Source: Rhodoluna limnophila
GTDB lineage: Bacteria > Actinomycetota > Actinomycetes > Actinomycetales > Microbacteriaceae
Length of the DNA stretch: 6,299 nucleotides
Reading direction: 5' to 3'
Assembly (NCBI GenBank): GCA_943326655.2
Contig: CALPUC020000053.1
Coordinates: 1-6,299 of the forward strand
Shown here: positions 5,692 to 6,299 of the stretch, one piece after another
How positions within the stretch are numbered: position 1 is the first letter of the stretch
Layout of the letters: the number at the start of each line of letters is the position of its first letter
Position numbers and translations under genes: made by a program
Notes under the pieces: model-generated
What the model was told of the DNA's origin: nothing
Seen by the model: only the letters and a program-made list of their open reading frames with translations
Database searches by the model: none

Positions 5692-6299
5692 CGAACAAAC
5701 CTCCCCATCAATCCGGGCAGATCTTGAATCTCTTGAATGGTGAAGATTTTCATTCCGCTAATCTCAGAAAACTTTGGCTCGGCCTTTTCCGATGAATCGG
5801 CAACAACGAACAGAACCCCGATTTCTTTGGGCAGGAACATTTTGATTTCCTGCATCGCTCTAGGAGTAACGGTCGATCCGACCACGATTACCGCTAGTGA
5901 CACGTCGGAATGAGTGGCTGCGGCCAATCGGCAGACGTCTTTTAGATTCATGGCCAGATCGCTCGAAGCGATAAGACATAGGTCGTCGAGTAGGCGTCGA
6001 CGAGTTTGAACCTTGAACTCTTTCATGGCAAACATTCGACCCTTGGCCATGGCTGGGATTTGCTCGCTGGCCAAAACGCTGATCTTGCGCTGGTCGCGGA
6101 TGGCACTGATGCCGAGCGAACCGGCCGCGCTAACCGCAATTTCAAACTCGTCGGTGCCGGCGCGATACTCGCTCGTGTTGGCAGCCAGAATGACCACCAT
6201 TTTTGAACGGCGGCTTTCTTCATACTGGCGAAGCATAAACTTGCCAGCCTGACCCAGCTTTGCGGTTAGCTTCCAGTGGATGTGCTTCGGGTTATCGCC
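5688..6299 (-). CDS. DUF58 domain protein, C-terminal part (5' end beyond the window)
   Basis: The reading frame runs open to the right edge, so the gene begins outside the window; 203 C-terminal residues are present. An ATG at 6236 exists but is internal, because the codons before it encode the DUF58 signature: GDNPKHIHWKLTAK at the very edge, then FMLRQYEESRRSK. After this comes a von Willebrand A-like half (VVILAANTSEYRAGTDEFE, SAAGSLGISAIRDQRKISVL and a later LAVIVVGSTVTP strand). DUF58 proteins are usually about 300-450 residues, so the N-terminal, membrane-spanning part is probably missing here. They are normally encoded beside a MoxR AAA+ ATPase and a TgpA-like transglutaminase, and the latter follows directly with an ATGA overlap. 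Exact biochemical function is unknown; a scaffold role in MoxR-dependent envelope processes is the usual suggestion. Confidence 0.93.
   Translation of the reverse strand, partial: GDNPKHIHWKLTAKLGQAGKFMLRQYEESRRSKMVVILAANTSEYRAGTDEFEIAVSAAGSLGISAIRDQRKISVLASEQIPAMAKGRMFAMKEFKVQTRRRLLDDLCLIASSDLAMNLKDVCRLAAATHSDVSLAVIVVGSTVTPRAMQEIKMFLPKEIGVLFVVADSSEKAEPKFSEISGMKIFTIQEIQDLPGLMGRFVR
5700..5706 (-). promoter_or_regulatory. Strong ribosome binding site of the transglutaminase-like gene
   Basis: GGGGAGG on the minus strand, eight bases before the ATG at 5691 and inside the last codons of the DUF58 gene. Together with the ATGA overlap it fixes the start of the transglutaminase-like protein and implies efficient initiation in addition to coupling with DUF58. 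Confidence 0.82.

Noticed and set aside
5688..6236. Taking the ATG at 6236 as the start of the DUF58 protein
   Set aside because: The in-frame codons upstream encode the conserved GDNPKHIHW signature and stay open to the window edge, so the true start is outside.
1..6299. CRISPR arrays, tRNA or rRNA genes, insertion sequences, phage or toxin-antitoxin genes
   Set aside because: No direct-repeat arrays, no tRNA-like cloverleaf, no transposase or integrase motif were seen; almost all bases lie in the six co-directional genes.

Overview
This window is one tightly packed run of six co-directional genes on the minus strand, about 97% coding, ending at a strong hairpin terminator at the left edge. 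Transcription order is right to left: DUF58 protein (5' end outside the window), large transglutaminase-like membrane protein, an uncharacterised acidic tail-anchored protein, a MalY/PatB-type aminotransferase/C-S lyase, a DUF2752 membrane protein and a TM2-domain membrane protein. Junctions are either start/stop overlaps (ATGA or TAATG) or gaps of 12 and 20 bases. This suggests one operon that enters from beyond the right edge. There is no gene-free stretch over 50 bases, no RNA gene, no mobile element and no CRISPR.

Organism (inference): an actinobacterium with a streamlined genome and mid-range GC. The DUF58/transglutaminase-like pair, the style of the TM2 and DUF2752 proteins and the dense gene packing would suit a freshwater Microbacteriaceae-type lineage such as Rhodoluna/Aquiluna. 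No rRNA or other marker gene is present to prove this.

Right part (3091-6299): the DUF58 and transglutaminase-like proteins are the last two members of the widespread MoxR-DUF58-TgpA type cluster; a MoxR AAA+ ATPase would be expected further upstream, outside the window. The transglutaminase-like protein keeps the whole architecture (seven N-terminal membrane segments, extracytoplasmic domain, one more membrane segment, DUF4129-like tail), but the catalytic Cys and His positions hold Asp and Ser. It therefore looks like a non-catalytic transglutaminase fold.

Middle (1371-3070): a 183-residue acidic, probably disordered protein with a C-terminal membrane anchor and repeated Thr-Glu-Ile/Val-Ile motifs, followed by a complete pyridoxal-phosphate enzyme whose metabolic role has no obvious link to the neighbours.

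Left part (1-1371): DUF2752 and TM2 membrane proteins, then the terminator. The TM2 protein looks like a fusion. A four-helix membrane module of lower GC precedes a GYF_2-like plus TM2 module of ordinary size. An internal ATG with a good Shine-Dalgarno sequence lies exactly at the join, so the operon may make both the long and the short form. This is the most unusual feature of the window, together with the inactive-looking transglutaminase.
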